A stretch of DNA of 62,720 bases from Saprospiraceae bacterium (GTDB lineage Bacteria > Bacteroidota > Bacteroidia > Chitinophagales > Saprospiraceae). Under the pieces are notes generated by a model. It saw nothing but the letters and a program-made list of their open reading frames with translations, did not search any database and was not told the origin of the DNA. The DNA lies in assembly GCA_020629315.1 (NCBI GenBank), contig JAHDDO010000010.1:1-62720 (forward strand), given 5' to 3'. The translations under genes were made by a program, and so were the position numbers. How positions within the stretch are numbered: the stretch's first letter is position 1; each line of letters starts with the position of its first letter. Positions 8,233 through 18,400 of the stretch are shown in pieces.

Positions 8233-9308
8233 TCTACCTCGACGATACCCATACTTTTAGCTCTCTTTTTCCATTGCTCTCGAGCTAATGATTGCATATC
8301 CGCTGTGGCGTCGGATTCGTCCATGATCTCTAAACCGAAAAGTGTCTCGACGATATCTTCATTAGTGACTATACCAGCTACGCCACCATATTCATCGACT
8401 ACCAAAGCGATATGCTCCCGCTTCTCGATTAGCTTTTCGAAAACCTTAGCGATACTCTCAATTTCGTTTATGACTAGAAATTCACGCCCTAGCGTAGATA
8501 CCGCTTGATCGCCTTTATTTTCAATGATCGCTTTCATCATATCCGTTTTCAGGAAGTAGCCAATCATATTGTCCATCTTCTCATCAAATATGGGAATTCG
8601 AGAGAATCGTAAGGATTTATGGTTATTATAGTAATCTTGGATCGTTTCATTCTTCTCTGCCGCTACCATCACTGTTCTAGGTGTCATGATATCCTGCGCT
8701 CGCACTTCATTAAATCGAAGCAAGTTATTGAGTACTCTATACTCGTCTGCCTTGATGACTCCTTCTCTAGCGCCTATCTGTGCCATAACACTAAAGTCAG
8801 TCCGACTGAGAACACTTTCTTTCTTATCCTTTTTAAGGAATCCAGTGATTAGTTGGCTTAACCATACAAAAGGATACAATATCCAAATGATAAATTGTAA
8901 GCTCATTACTGTAAATCGTGTCAACGGCTTCCAAAAGGTAGCTCCGATAGTCTTAGGAATAATTTCTGAAAATATTAAAATAGCTAAGGTCATTCCACCA
9001 GCTACTATCGCTTCGAAACTCAGTTCAAAACCGAGGATATTAATATAATTGTCAGCCCAGATTTTAGAAGCTTGCGCTCCTACACCGATAGCACCTACAG
9101 TGTGCGCTAATGTGTTCAATGTAAGAATGGCGGATAAGGGCACATCAATGTTCTCTTTAAATCCGGCTAGCCGATTACCCACACTAGGCGCAGAGGTTTT
9201 TAATTGCTCGGCATGTGCAGGAGAAATGCTCAATAAAACAGCCTCCCAGATAGAGCATAAAAATGAAAAAACGATGGAAAGCAGGAAAAATACTAATAAT
9301 AAAAACAT
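8229..9308 (-). CDS. CNNM/HlyC-like protein with DUF21 and CBS domains
   Basis: A 359-residue inner-membrane protein. Residues 1 to about 150 form the DUF21 (CNNM) domain with a signal-anchor-like N-terminus and three or four hydrophobic helices. Residues about 195-320 are a CBS pair, shown by 'VRAQDIMTPRTVMVAAE' and 'EHIALVVDEYGGVAGIVTNEDIVETLFG'. CNNM/CorC relatives are linked to magnesium or cobalt efflux. The protein ends soon after the CBS pair, so the usual CorC_HlyC C-terminal domain is missing; whole members normally exceed 400 residues. The gene is convergent with the glycosyltransferase. Confidence 0.85.
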   Translation of the reverse strand: MFLLLVFFLLSIVFSFLCSIWEAVLLSISPAHAEQLKTSAPSVGNRLAGFKENIDVPLSAILTLNTLAHTVGAIGVGAQASKIWADNYINILGFELSFEAIVAGGMTLAILIFSEIIPKTIGATFWKPLTRFTVMSLQFIIWILYPFVWLSQLITGFLKKDKKESVLSRTDFSVMAQIGAREGVIKADEYRVLNNLLRFNEVRAQDIMTPRTVMVAAEKNETIQDYYNNHKSLRFSRIPIFDEKMDNMIGYFLKTDMMKAIIENKGDQAVSTLGREFLVINEIESIAKVFEKLIEKREHIALVVDEYGGVAGIVTNEDIVETLFGLEIMDESDATADMQSLAREQWKKRAKSMGIVEVD

Positions 9309-9417
9309 ATATGATTTTATAATATATTTCGAATTTACAAAAACAATACATCATTCAGACGTAAATAATGAACGAGGACACTTCCTTATTTGTATTAATT
9401 ACAGATATTTTTAAAAT

Positions 9418-11739
9418 ATGACAAAGAACCCTAGACTTAATTGGCAGCAATATTCACCGGGTGTACTAAGTGTAATACCTATTCTGTATGTAGCTTGGTC
9501 GGATAGTATTCTGAGTCCTTCGGAGATGAAATTGATCCGTGAAAAGATTGCCACCTTGGATTTTCTGAGCCCTGAAGACAAAGAATATCTTGTCAGGCAT
9601 TCAAATCCTCAAAAGCCGCCATCGGAGGAGGTATTTAAATCTTGGAGTAAGTCATTAAAATATGCGGCACAGACCTTATCTAAAGATAAAACAAGTACCC
9701 TTGTAGGCTTAGGGCTGGAAATGGCCAAATCTAGTATTAATTATAAGCAAGATGAGCTATGGAATGCTGAGCAAACGAAGGCGAGTCTTACGGAGTTGGA
9801 AGTTGCTTTTGGCGTTTCATCGCAGGAGTCAGGAAGAGTCTTATTAGGTTATCAAGCCAGTGAAACAGATTCAGAAATATTCAGCTTTGATCCTAAGGCC
9901 ATGGCAAAGATCTTGGATGGCCGGAACCATGATGTAAAGAACGAAATGCGTAAGCTACTTAGGGACCCTTACTTTGCGCACCAGACTATAGAGACTAAAG
10001 ACGAATACAGACAACGGACCTTAGACCAATTAGTAACCCTAGCCAAGCACGGATATACTCTTTATGCATTTCCAGAAAAATATGGTGGCTTTGGACGGGA
10101 AGGAGAGCATATTGCTGTCTTCGAAACCTTAGCCTATCACGACCTTTCTTTAACCGTGAAATTAGGTGTCCAGATTGGCTTATTTGGCGGAGCGGTCTAT
10201 GGTCTAGGTACAGAATATCATCACGAAAAATACTTGAAAGATCTGATGAATATGGATCTATTGGGTTGTTTCGCTATGACAGAAACAAATCATGGCTCCA
10301 ATGTGCGTCAACTGGAAACAACGGCCATTTATAATCCTAGTAGCAAAAGTTACACGATTCATACACCCCATATTCATGCAGGAAAGGAATACATTGGCAA
10401 CGCATTGCATTGTCACAAAGCGGTGGTTTTTGCCCAACTTATTTTGGATGGCACATCTAAAGGGGTCCATGCTTTTGTTGTCGATATTCGCGATGAATCG
10501 GGTGCACTCATGCCTGGCGTTACGGTGGAAGATTGTGGATATAAAATGGGTCTGAATGGTGTTGATAATGGTCGAATATGGTTTGATAAGGTAACGATCT
10601 CCAAGGATCGATTATTAAACCGATATGGTGATGTTACTGACGAAGGGATGTATGTGAGTGAGATAGAAAGTGATGATAAGCGATTTTTCACTATGCTTGG
10701 AGCCTTAGTTACCGGTCGGATCAGTGTAGGTTTGGCTGGGGTTAGTGCTTCGAAGGTCGCCTTGACAATAGCAACTAAGTACGCGCTTAAACGTCGACAA
10801 TTTGCGGCAAAAGAAGGAGAACCAGAGCGAATCATTATGGATTATCCGAGCCATCAACATCGATTAATACCCCTTCTCGCGCAAAATTATGCGTTTGGTT
10901 TTGCTCTGGATGATTTAGCTAAAGATTTGGTCAGTGATACCGAGCATAAAAATCGACGAAATATAGAAACTAAGGCCGCGGGCCTTAAAGCGGTGGCTAC
11001 TTGGTTAGCGACGGATACTATTCAAGAGTGTCGAGAAGCTTGCGGTGGTAAAGGGTATTTATCCGAAAATCGATTTACGGATCTCAAAGCAGATTCGGAC
11101 ATATTTACCACCTTCGAAGGTGATAATACAGTCCTTCTCCAATTGGTAGCTCGGGGCTTATTGACCCATTTTAAAAAGGGTTTTGATAACGGTGGCTTTG
11201 GTTCCGTTATGCGTTATTTAGCGGGTCAGATGGGCCATTTTTTCACGGAATTGAATCCAGTATTTACTCGAAATACAGATAGCAGTCATTTGTCGGATCG
11301 GGAATTTCATAAAGAGGCTTTCCGCTACAGAGAGAAAAAGTTGTTATATACCGTGAGCCAACGGATGCGTAAATTCATAGGCCGTAGAGTAGATCCATAT
11401 GAGGCCTACTTAAAGTGTCAGATGCACTTAATAGAATTGGCCAAAGCCTATGTGGAACGACTAGCCTTAAAATCTTTTGATGCCCGGATCAATGCGTTGG
11501 AAGAGGGGCCCGAAAAGAAAGCACTCACCAAGATGTGTGATCTATATGCGGTCGATCGCTTGCTGGCAAATAAGGGCTGGTATCTAGAAAACGATTTCAT
11601 GTCTGGCGTTAAAACGAAGGCTTTGCGTCGCTATAAAGCTAAGTTACTTCAGGATATACGACCGGATGTGGAGGCGTATGTGGATGCCTTTGCGATTCCA
11701 GAGGAATTATTGGGTGCAAAGATCGTCCTCTACAATTAG
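9418..11739 (+). CDS. Acyl-CoA oxidase/dehydrogenase family protein
   Basis: This 773-residue protein is most like acyl-CoA oxidases: it oxidises an acyl-CoA at the alpha-beta bond using FAD. After an N-terminal helical stretch of about 170 residues, the acyl-CoA dehydrogenase N-domain appears ('YAFPEKYGGFGREG'). The middle beta-domain follows ('GCFAMTETNHGSNVRQLETTA', the flavin-contact TE(T/L)..GS motif), then the C-terminal helical domain ('ACGGKGYLSENR', 'FTTFEGDNTVLLQLVARGLL'). The last two motifs and the length above 600 favour the oxidase branch over standard dehydrogenases. The first 130 residues form an unrecognised helical domain. It is a single gene with no beta-oxidation neighbours. 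Confidence 0.85.
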   Translation: MTKNPRLNWQQYSPGVLSVIPILYVAWSDSILSPSEMKLIREKIATLDFLSPEDKEYLVRHSNPQKPPSEEVFKSWSKSLKYAAQTLSKDKTSTLVGLGLEMAKSSINYKQDELWNAEQTKASLTELEVAFGVSSQESGRVLLGYQASETDSEIFSFDPKAMAKILDGRNHDVKNEMRKLLRDPYFAHQTIETKDEYRQRTLDQLVTLAKHGYTLYAFPEKYGGFGREGEHIAVFETLAYHDLSLTVKLGVQIGLFGGAVYGLGTEYHHEKYLKDLMNMDLLGCFAMTETNHGSNVRQLETTAIYNPSSKSYTIHTPHIHAGKEYIGNALHCHKAVVFAQLILDGTSKGVHAFVVDIRDESGALMPGVTVEDCGYKMGLNGVDNGRIWFDKVTISKDRLLNRYGDVTDEGMYVSEIESDDKRFFTMLGALVTGRISVGLAGVSASKVALTIATKYALKRRQFAAKEGEPERIIMDYPSHQHRLIPLLAQNYAFGFALDDLAKDLVSDTEHKNRRNIETKAAGLKAVATWLATDTIQECREACGGKGYLSENRFTDLKADSDIFTTFEGDNTVLLQLVARGLLTHFKKGFDNGGFGSVMRYLAGQMGHFFTELNPVFTRNTDSSHLSDREFHKEAFRYREKKLLYTVSQRMRKFIGRRVDPYEAYLKCQMHLIELAKAYVERLALKSFDARINALEEGPEKKALTKMCDLYAVDRLLANKGWYLENDFMSGVKTKALRRYKAKLLQDIRPDVEAYVDAFAIPEELLGAKIVLYN

Positions 11740-11740
11740 G

Positions 11741-11860
11741 ATGCGGGCGATCCTCCGACGCAAGCGATCGGAGGCCAGGCCATCCATGACTCGGTACTGA
11801 CCTGTGGTCAGCACTCCAGATGTTCATCTGGATCATTACTGTCCTTATCGCGGGTTTTTG
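11741..11860. other. Structured GC-rich intergenic element (candidate RNA or repeat)
   Basis: The 180-bp convergent gap holds three clear stem-loops in a row: CCTCCGA (11752-11758) with TCGGAGG (11768-11774); CTGACC (11797-11802) with GGTCAG (11806-11811) around TGT; and TCCAGAT (11815-11821) with ATCTGGA (11826-11832) around GTTC. GCGGG (11743-11747) and a later GCGGGTTTTT (11850-11859) bound the set. Such density of perfect hairpins is far above the local background. It may be a structured RNA, a two-sided terminator or a mobile REP-like element; no family was recognised. Confidence 0.45.
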
Positions 11861-11921
11861 GATATGCAGAAATTTATGATTGTCCTACGCTAGTCAAATA
11901 GGATGTAGGTAAACATCTATT

Positions 11922-12656
11922 TTATTTTGAATAGCCCCCATAATAATTCATATATGTGGGAGTATGTGGCGCGAACATCTCTTTACTCTCATCAGATAAA
12001 GTACCATAAACGGTAACATCTTTGACGTCTATAGATTCATAAAAAGCGGCTCTCGACGGAGGATTTGCTTTAACATGCTCTATGAGTGCTCTTTCATCTG
12101 CAAATTGTTGGAGTACAAATAAATCCTTACCATCCTTACTTTTACACCAAAAATGGGAAGCAGTACCCGCTTCAGCATAGGCATCTTTAACTATTTCTTT
12201 CATAGCTTTGGCGCACGTCTCTTCATCTGTAAAACTTGCATTTGTAGCTACTAGAATTCTATTTCGTTCAAAGTTTTTAATGCCCGCTTCTTTAGTTTTA
12301 GCTACTTTTTTTGAATAACCGCCATAGTAATCCATGTATGTCGGTCTAAGCGCGGCAAACATCAATGTATTGCCTTTAGATATACGTCCATAAATGGAAA
12401 TGCCGATCACTTCAATAGACCTAAAGAAAGATATTCTAGCCCTTGTGAATCTTCGTATAGCTTGACTTAATGCCTTGTTATCTTCATATTGTTCGAGTAC
12501 AAATAACGATTTACCATCGCTGCTTCTGAACCAAAAATGGGAATGAACACCATTTGCAGCATGTGCATCGTTAACGATCGTTTCCATGGCTATTCTACAC
12601 TTCTCTTCATCTTTGAAGGTCCCATTTAGGGTAACAAAAATTCTGTCTTTTTCCAT
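11922..12656 (-). CDS. Duplicated ABM-like (dimeric alpha-beta barrel) protein
   Basis: A 244-residue cytoplasmic protein made of two tandem copies of a ~105-residue domain (about 5-110 and 131-240). Each copy runs 'RI(F/L)V..NxxFxDEE.C..AM..IV.DA.A..G..SHFW..S.DGK.LFVL.Q' and ends 'Y(M)(D/N)YYGGYSK'. This resembles the antibiotic-biosynthesis-monooxygenase/NIPSNAP ferredoxin-like fold, where two domains make one barrel; here the dimer is fused. The active-site chemistry is not evident and the substrate is unknown. A TAnnTTTG box lies on the same strand 36 bp upstream. Confidence 0.65.
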   Translation of the reverse strand: MEKDRIFVTLNGTFKDEEKCRIAMETIVNDAHAANGVHSHFWFRSSDGKSLFVLEQYEDNKALSQAIRRFTRARISFFRSIEVIGISIYGRISKGNTLMFAALRPTYMDYYGGYSKKVAKTKEAGIKNFERNRILVATNASFTDEETCAKAMKEIVKDAYAEAGTASHFWCKSKDGKDLFVLQQFADERALIEHVKANPPSRAAFYESIDVKDVTVYGTLSDESKEMFAPHTPTYMNYYGGYSK

Positions 12657-12691
12657 TTTTAAGGTTCTTAGTTAGTACTTTACTGTGCTAA

Positions 12692-12699
12692 CAAAAGTA
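12692..12699 (-). promoter_or_regulatory. Candidate -7 box TACTTTTG
   Basis: On the minus strand this octamer fits the Bacteroidota TAnnTTTG -7 element and lies 36 bp before the ATG at 12656, giving a short leader. No TTTG -33 element sits at the best distance, so support is partial. Confidence 0.35.
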
Positions 12700-12782
12700 A
12701 AGGGGTGGTGCTTGAATATGTTACACAAAATCTCGAATCTCGTATACTTTTTAGTTTTTCCAATGGATACTAACCATTAACC

Positions 12783-13082
12783 ATGAGTCAAAATATTAGA
12801 TATCAATTTTCTGGCAGTATGTGGAAGCATAGCGATGTAGGTGGATGGCACTTTATTAGTATGCCTTTTGATATGTCTAAGGAAATCCGTGACCATCATC
12901 AATGGCAAGAAGAAGGGTGGGGACGTATGAAAGCCAAAGCAGCATTACTAGGCATTCAATGGGACACATCTATTTGGTTTGATACAAAATCGGCTTGTTA
13001 TATTCTTCCAGTAAAAGCAGCTATCCGCAAGAAGACCGGCTTGAAAGTAGATGTGCCAGTGGCGGTTGAGATTTGGGTTTAA
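12783..13082 (+). CDS. DUF1905 domain protein
   Basis: A 99-residue protein covering the whole DUF1905 fold: 'FSGSMWKHSDVGGWHFISMP', then 'GWGRMKAKAALLGIQWDTSIWF' and the closing 'YILPVKAAIRKKTGLKVDVPVAVEI'. DUF1905 is a small beta-barrel domain, often fused to a YdeI-like domain; here it stands alone. The biochemical role is unknown. It has no signal peptide and is divergent from the duplicated ABM-like gene. Confidence 0.8.
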   Translation: MSQNIRYQFSGSMWKHSDVGGWHFISMPFDMSKEIRDHHQWQEEGWGRMKAKAALLGIQWDTSIWFDTKSACYILPVKAAIRKKTGLKVDVPVAVEIWV

Positions 13083-13441
13083 TTAACGGAATGACTAGGC
13101 TCCTGATATACATGGTTTGGAATAACATAAGAGCCTATAAGTAATGCAACCCGATTTAGGCATTTATAATTCACCAAAGACAATTAGAGCATATCTAGCT
13201 TTAGTTTAGTAATCCCAAATTTTAGTCATATTGTTTATTATTTAGGCCTTGAATCTATTGTTTAGATCCCCTGTACTCTCTGTAAGAAGCTATTTCAGAA
13301 ATTAAAAAAAGAAAGTTTTATTGGAATGATAGGTTAAAAAACCTTGATGCCAATTGAAAGCCGTTTCGTTATAACGGTTTGATATATGTATTTAATAAAA
13401 AAGGAAGTACCTTTCTCGTTAGAACTAAACCAACACTAGCT
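13083..13441. other. Intergenic region, 359 bp
   Basis: AT-rich, with no convincing open frame. It contains an inverted repeat TAGGCTC (13096-13102) with GAGCCTA (13131-13137), without a T-run, and two small hairpins near the next gene: AGGTT/AACCT (13331-13344) and CCGTT/AACGG (13361-13377). These could belong to the leader of the gene starting at 13442. No promoter box was found with confidence. Confidence 0.4.
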
Positions 13442-15370
13442 ATGCATTTTCGAATACTCATTCTTTATTTATTGATTTATTATTCCCCAAATATGGGAAT
13501 TGCGCAGCGGGAAGAAGGTATTCCTAGTGAGCCAGGTAAGTGTTATAAAAAAGTCATTATCTCGGATTTATATAGCTATGAAACTAAACGATACCCTGTC
13601 TACACAGGTACTGATGCTAGTGTAAAAACGAAAAAGAAATTTATTGTGACAAACCCACATTCTAAGCGGTGGGTAAAAAAGCCGCATCAAAATTGTGACT
13701 CAACAGACCCCAATGATTGTTTAGTTTGGTGCCTTAACGATATTCCAGAAAAAAGTGTTACTCTACTGATTGTAAAGGATACGAGTCAGACCAGTGACTT
13801 CGTTTGGAAAGAAGTGATGGTCAGATACCTTGAAGATACAGGAGGCCATACAGAGTGGCGAGAGGTTCTTTGTGAAGAAAATCATAGCCAAACTCTATGG
13901 ATAGAAATTTTAGAAAGACTCAAATACTTGGGATATACACTGCCTGATGATGGGAATGAAGCTTCTCAGGCACTTCAATGTATAATGAATTTTCAACTTG
14001 AATTTGGTTTACCTGTAGGTAGCTTTGACATTGAAAGTTTAGCTGCATTAGGCATAATTTATGATGGCTCGGATTTTAGTCTTGAGGAGGATCAATTAAA
14101 AGTGACTGAAAAGTATTTAAATAACTTTAGAAAGTTCAAAAGGCTAACATTAGATTCTCAAAAAAAGGAGACTTCCTTTGAAAAATTGGCGCGAATCACC
14201 AAAGGTGATCAGAAAGGCATGTCATTTCTAATGCCAAGTTCTTTAAGCAAAATAAAGGAGGGATCAATTTATGATATGGTTGAAATACCTTCTAGATATG
14301 CCAAAGCCGTAGAAAGAATACCAGTTTATAATGGTTCAGGTTTAAAGGAGAATAATATTACGAAGTATAAAGTTTTAGTTGACAGAACTGCCAAGCAATG
14401 GAAGTATAAAAAAGTGGACCCCTGTCCATATAAATTTGAAAAAGATTGCATAGAGTGGGTATTAGAGGATGAGGATAAGGTTTTTAAGGAATTGGTTGCC
14501 GTAATTGATACAAGCTTAACTGAATTTATCGAATGGGAGTTTGTTGACTTGTATAAACAGATAAGTGAGCCCACTTTTCAACGTCGATCTATAATTCCAA
14601 TTGAAAACATAGATTCTCAATATATAGCTGCAATACAAGAAGTGCTAGCAAGAGAAGCGTATTTGTTGAAATTTGATTCTGGGTTTATTGAAGAAAGTAC
14701 AGTCCATGCGTTGCGAAGATATCAAATGAACAATGAATTGTGTTTAGGAAAGCTGACTGAGGAAACGGTAGGGAAAATACTAGGTAAAAAATATGCATTG
14801 GAAGAATCAAAAATTTCTGAGTATGATGATGGGTGCTTTGCTAATTGCGAGGCTTCCGTTTTTTATAAGAATGATATAGTATGGCTGCCTGTGTATAATG
14901 AAGAGTCAGGCAAAGACTCTACGAATACAAAGCATGTATTGCTAGAAGTTAGGGACTGTAAAAAACCTAAGGAGAAGTATGAAAAAGTTTTAGTAGGTCA
15001 AGATATTTTCGGCAAGGATAAATATGAGTGGGTTGTTGCTGATCCCATATTAGAAGTGAAACGGGTTAGAATTGTGACGAATACAAAGTTGAATACTGAA
15101 TTTAAATGGAAAAAATTCAGACACATCAAAAGAATAATAGGTGGCACAGGTTTAGTCGAGAGGGAAGTATTATGCGGGTATGAAACAGATAAAAAACGTA
15201 TTTCTGAATTACAGAATGCTTTACAATCACAAGGCTTTTATAAAGGAGATATTGATGGAGTCTTCAATGATAAAACTCAATTAGCTATGCGTAAGTTTCA
15301 AATGAAAAAAGAACTTCCTTTAGGTCACTTGGATTTAGATACAGCATATGAATTAAATATTTGGAGATAA
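13442..15370 (+). CDS. Secreted protein with three repeat units ending in peptidoglycan-binding-like domains
   Basis: About 642 residues, starting at ATG 13442; a TTG at 13379 would add 21 residues before the signal peptide. After a signal peptide ending near 'GIAQ', the protein has three units of ~190 residues. Each starts with a 'VPVY/YPVYTG' strand region, passes a Trp-rich segment ('KRWVKK', 'KQWKYKK', 'YEWVVAD') and ends in a PG_binding_1-like domain. The third is clearest: 'LQNALQSQGFYKGDIDGVFNDKTQLAMRKFQ'. The first and second keep 'AL..I..FQ...GLPVG' and 'ALRRYQMNNELCLG'. It probably acts in the periplasm or at the envelope, bound to peptidoglycan. No catalytic domain was seen. Confidence 0.65.
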   Translation: MHFRILILYLLIYYSPNMGIAQREEGIPSEPGKCYKKVIISDLYSYETKRYPVYTGTDASVKTKKKFIVTNPHSKRWVKKPHQNCDSTDPNDCLVWCLNDIPEKSVTLLIVKDTSQTSDFVWKEVMVRYLEDTGGHTEWREVLCEENHSQTLWIEILERLKYLGYTLPDDGNEASQALQCIMNFQLEFGLPVGSFDIESLAALGIIYDGSDFSLEEDQLKVTEKYLNNFRKFKRLTLDSQKKETSFEKLARITKGDQKGMSFLMPSSLSKIKEGSIYDMVEIPSRYAKAVERIPVYNGSGLKENNITKYKVLVDRTAKQWKYKKVDPCPYKFEKDCIEWVLEDEDKVFKELVAVIDTSLTEFIEWEFVDLYKQISEPTFQRRSIIPIENIDSQYIAAIQEVLAREAYLLKFDSGFIEESTVHALRRYQMNNELCLGKLTEETVGKILGKKYALEESKISEYDDGCFANCEASVFYKNDIVWLPVYNEESGKDSTNTKHVLLEVRDCKKPKEKYEKVLVGQDIFGKDKYEWVVADPILEVKRVRIVTNTKLNTEFKWKKFRHIKRIIGGTGLVEREVLCGYETDKKRISELQNALQSQGFYKGDIDGVFNDKTQLAMRKFQMKKELPLGHLDLDTAYELNIWR

Positions 15371-15400
15371 AAAAAGGCGCTTCATTCGAAGCGCCTTTTT
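15371..15400. terminator. Bidirectional rho-independent terminator
   Basis: GGCGCTTC (15376-15383) pairs with GAAGCGCC (15388-15395) around an ATTC loop. The 8-bp stem has an A-run before it and a T-run after it, so it can stop transcription from both convergent neighbours (genes ending at 15370 and 15423). Confidence 0.92.
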
Positions 15401-15422
15401 ATGTATGTTTAAATATGTGCTC

Positions 15423-18400
15423 TTATCGCTGCACACTAAATTTCTTATAACTCGTAGATTTTCCATTCATTACTTGTAGGAAATAAATGCCATTTTCCAT
15501 TTCTCTAACAGACACATCTTCTATAATTGAAGTTGCCTGACCCAGTTGCTTAGCTTGAATCAACTTGCCATTAATATCAAAAATCTTATACGCATAATTA
15601 GCTTCTTCAGATCCGTTGATATCCAAATACAACATGTTGTCTGTTGGGTTAGGATAGATATTTACAGAGAATAAAGCATCTAACTCATCTACTATGGTTG
15701 GAAGACCCTCTCCCATAAATAGATTGAATGTAGTCACATCTATATATCCCCCTTCTCCATCGATAACAGTAAAGTCAAATGAGTCTGTTAACTCATCCGT
15801 ATTATCATGTTGATATTTCACCTTTACATCATTAATATCTTTTTGAGAAAACTGACTTCCTATATCTAGATTTTCACCATCCATACTTAATGTACCATTG
15901 GCAGGTAAAGTGATCAGCGTATAGATAAGTTCAGCAGCTGTATTGTTATTATCCTCAGCAAGTAGTGAAGTATCTTGAAGGGCATTGGACATACCTAATG
16001 GAATACCTAATGGCACATTATTTACCAAAAATGGATTATCCAATGTAGCATTAGAGCAAATCTCAACTACAAAATCAGTAAATGTTCCACCATTTCCAGA
16101 ACTGGTATCATCAATTCGTAGGGTCCAATCTCCCTCGATAGGTTCACCATTAAAATCAGCCAATGAACCTCTAGGAATGAAGGTGCTTCCACTACTTAAT
16201 GGGCATTCGATCTCTGTCGGTGCTTGATCATCAAATCCGCAGTTAAAGTTCGACGTAAAGTTACACTTGTTACGAACCAATTCTACTTCGGTACCAGAAG
16301 GACTAATTAAGGTCATTCTTAAATCTCCTGCATTACTGTGATTTCCTTTTACCTGAGAAACATTTACATCACTTACATTACCCGCCCCACTTACAAAAGA
16401 GAACGATTCTACAGAAGGAGTACCAGATTGACTGATATTTATTGGAAGATCTTCAGCAACAAGACTTTGGCAACTTAACGCTTCTGTAGCAAATGTACTT
16501 AGCGCTGTAGCTCCATCCGCACATTGATTTTCTACATAGACCCTCCAGTAATAAAGAGAACTCTTTTCTAATAACTCAGGCGCAATTAAGAATGTATCCG
16601 TTAGGGTTTCAAACCTAAATTCTGCTTCGTCACCTAATTTAGGATTTCTTCCTAATTCGAAAGTATAGAACTCTGCATTTTGAGCCTTAGACCATGAAAA
16701 TGTTGGCACTTCAGAAACACCAAAAGATCCACTAGCTGGCGCTTCGATCGCAAGATCACTGAAGTCAGTTCCTAAGATGTCAAAGAATATAGTATATGTA
16801 ATATCATCTGCATCCGCTGATGAACCCGTAATATCTAAGGTGTAAGAACCGGAAGCGTTTACATTAGTTAAATCAACCGTTATTTTATTAGGATCATTAG
16901 GGGCTATAATATCTTGATCTACGCTCACTACGGTACCTTCAGGAAGGTCATGATCTACAGAAAAAGATATGTCCGTTGCATAATCTAAGAAAGCAGCAGA
17001 TTCGATATCTATTTCGATTACATCTGGTAAGCATACCTCATAGCATTGAGAAGATACAGAGAAATAGAAATCTGGCTCTGAAGGCTCTACAATACTAAAT
17101 GGTGCATTGTTTATGTCAAAGAAGATGCTGTTTGCCGCCATGACTTTTATTCGGCAATCAGTACCCGTTACGTTAGGTACTACAAAGCTTTCCTCTCCGT
17201 CATTGATTGTATTTTTAAGTAGGGTATATGGGAATGTATTTCCACCGTCCGTAGATAAGTATACATTTACTCGCTCACAATTTACTGGAGCCAGATCCGT
17301 ATTCGCTACATCCCAAGTAAGGTTCTGAAGAGAACCTACTTCCATGAATGTATTGATATCATTCAAATTAGTTATGAAGAAAGGTCCTGCATCGATAGTG
17401 ACATTGAAAGAAACGGCATCCCATGCTGCTAAACTTGCTCCTGCTGGGCTTATGTCTCTTACTGTACAGTAGAACTCAAGGCTTCTTGTGTAGTCTATGA
17501 GTACTTCTGATTTGTCATTCGTATTATTTAAAATTTTAGATAGTGCTGGGAAATATCGTGTCTCTTCAGTAGTTGGCGGATACGATCTAAAAGCAGGTGA
17601 ATTACCAATTGGGTTTCCACATTCTAATAAACCGCCGTTATCGTGTTGTTCCCAACAGTATAGTACAGGATCACCATCTTGATCAATGGCACGTCCCGTT
17701 AATTCAAATGGCGTAGACGAAGGAATGGTAAAACCATCTTCATAATCTACAAATACATCAGGCACGTGATTTCCAGTAGCTATTTTTTCAGCACAAGGAT
17801 CTCCACTTCCCACCTGAGAGAATACGTACATCTGCTCTAATGAGGCAACATGATAATAATCATCATTAGAAGCCTTAATATTATTAACAGAAGCACAAAC
17901 ACCCGCATAAGACATGAATGTCGTCCCGCTACATGGCTCATAAGCTGTACTGGTTGCTAATTGATCAGCCGAACCTTCACTACATAGTGACCAGGTATGC
18001 GAAGCACCAAATTGATGACCTACTTCATGGATAGTAACTTGAACCATAAAATTGGTAATGTTAGCACCACCAACGCAACTTACACCAGCCCCTTTGCTAT
18101 TCCCGCAAATGGACGCTAAGCTGGCTACACCAGCAATACCATCCGTACAGACTCGATTAAAAACATGTCCTACATCATAACTATTAATACCTACAAATGC
18201 ATTTAGAACCCCTGTATTTTGCTGAAGGATCTCTCTACCCAGGTGCGCATCAAAGTAAGGATCCGTATTTGGATCGATGAAAACGATATCATCATTATTC
18301 GGAATTAACTCGAAGGTAATGGCTGCTTCAACTTCCAATGTCAAGTTCACTCTGTTTGCACCTTGAACGATGCCTTCAATAGCCGCTTCTTTAGATCCTT

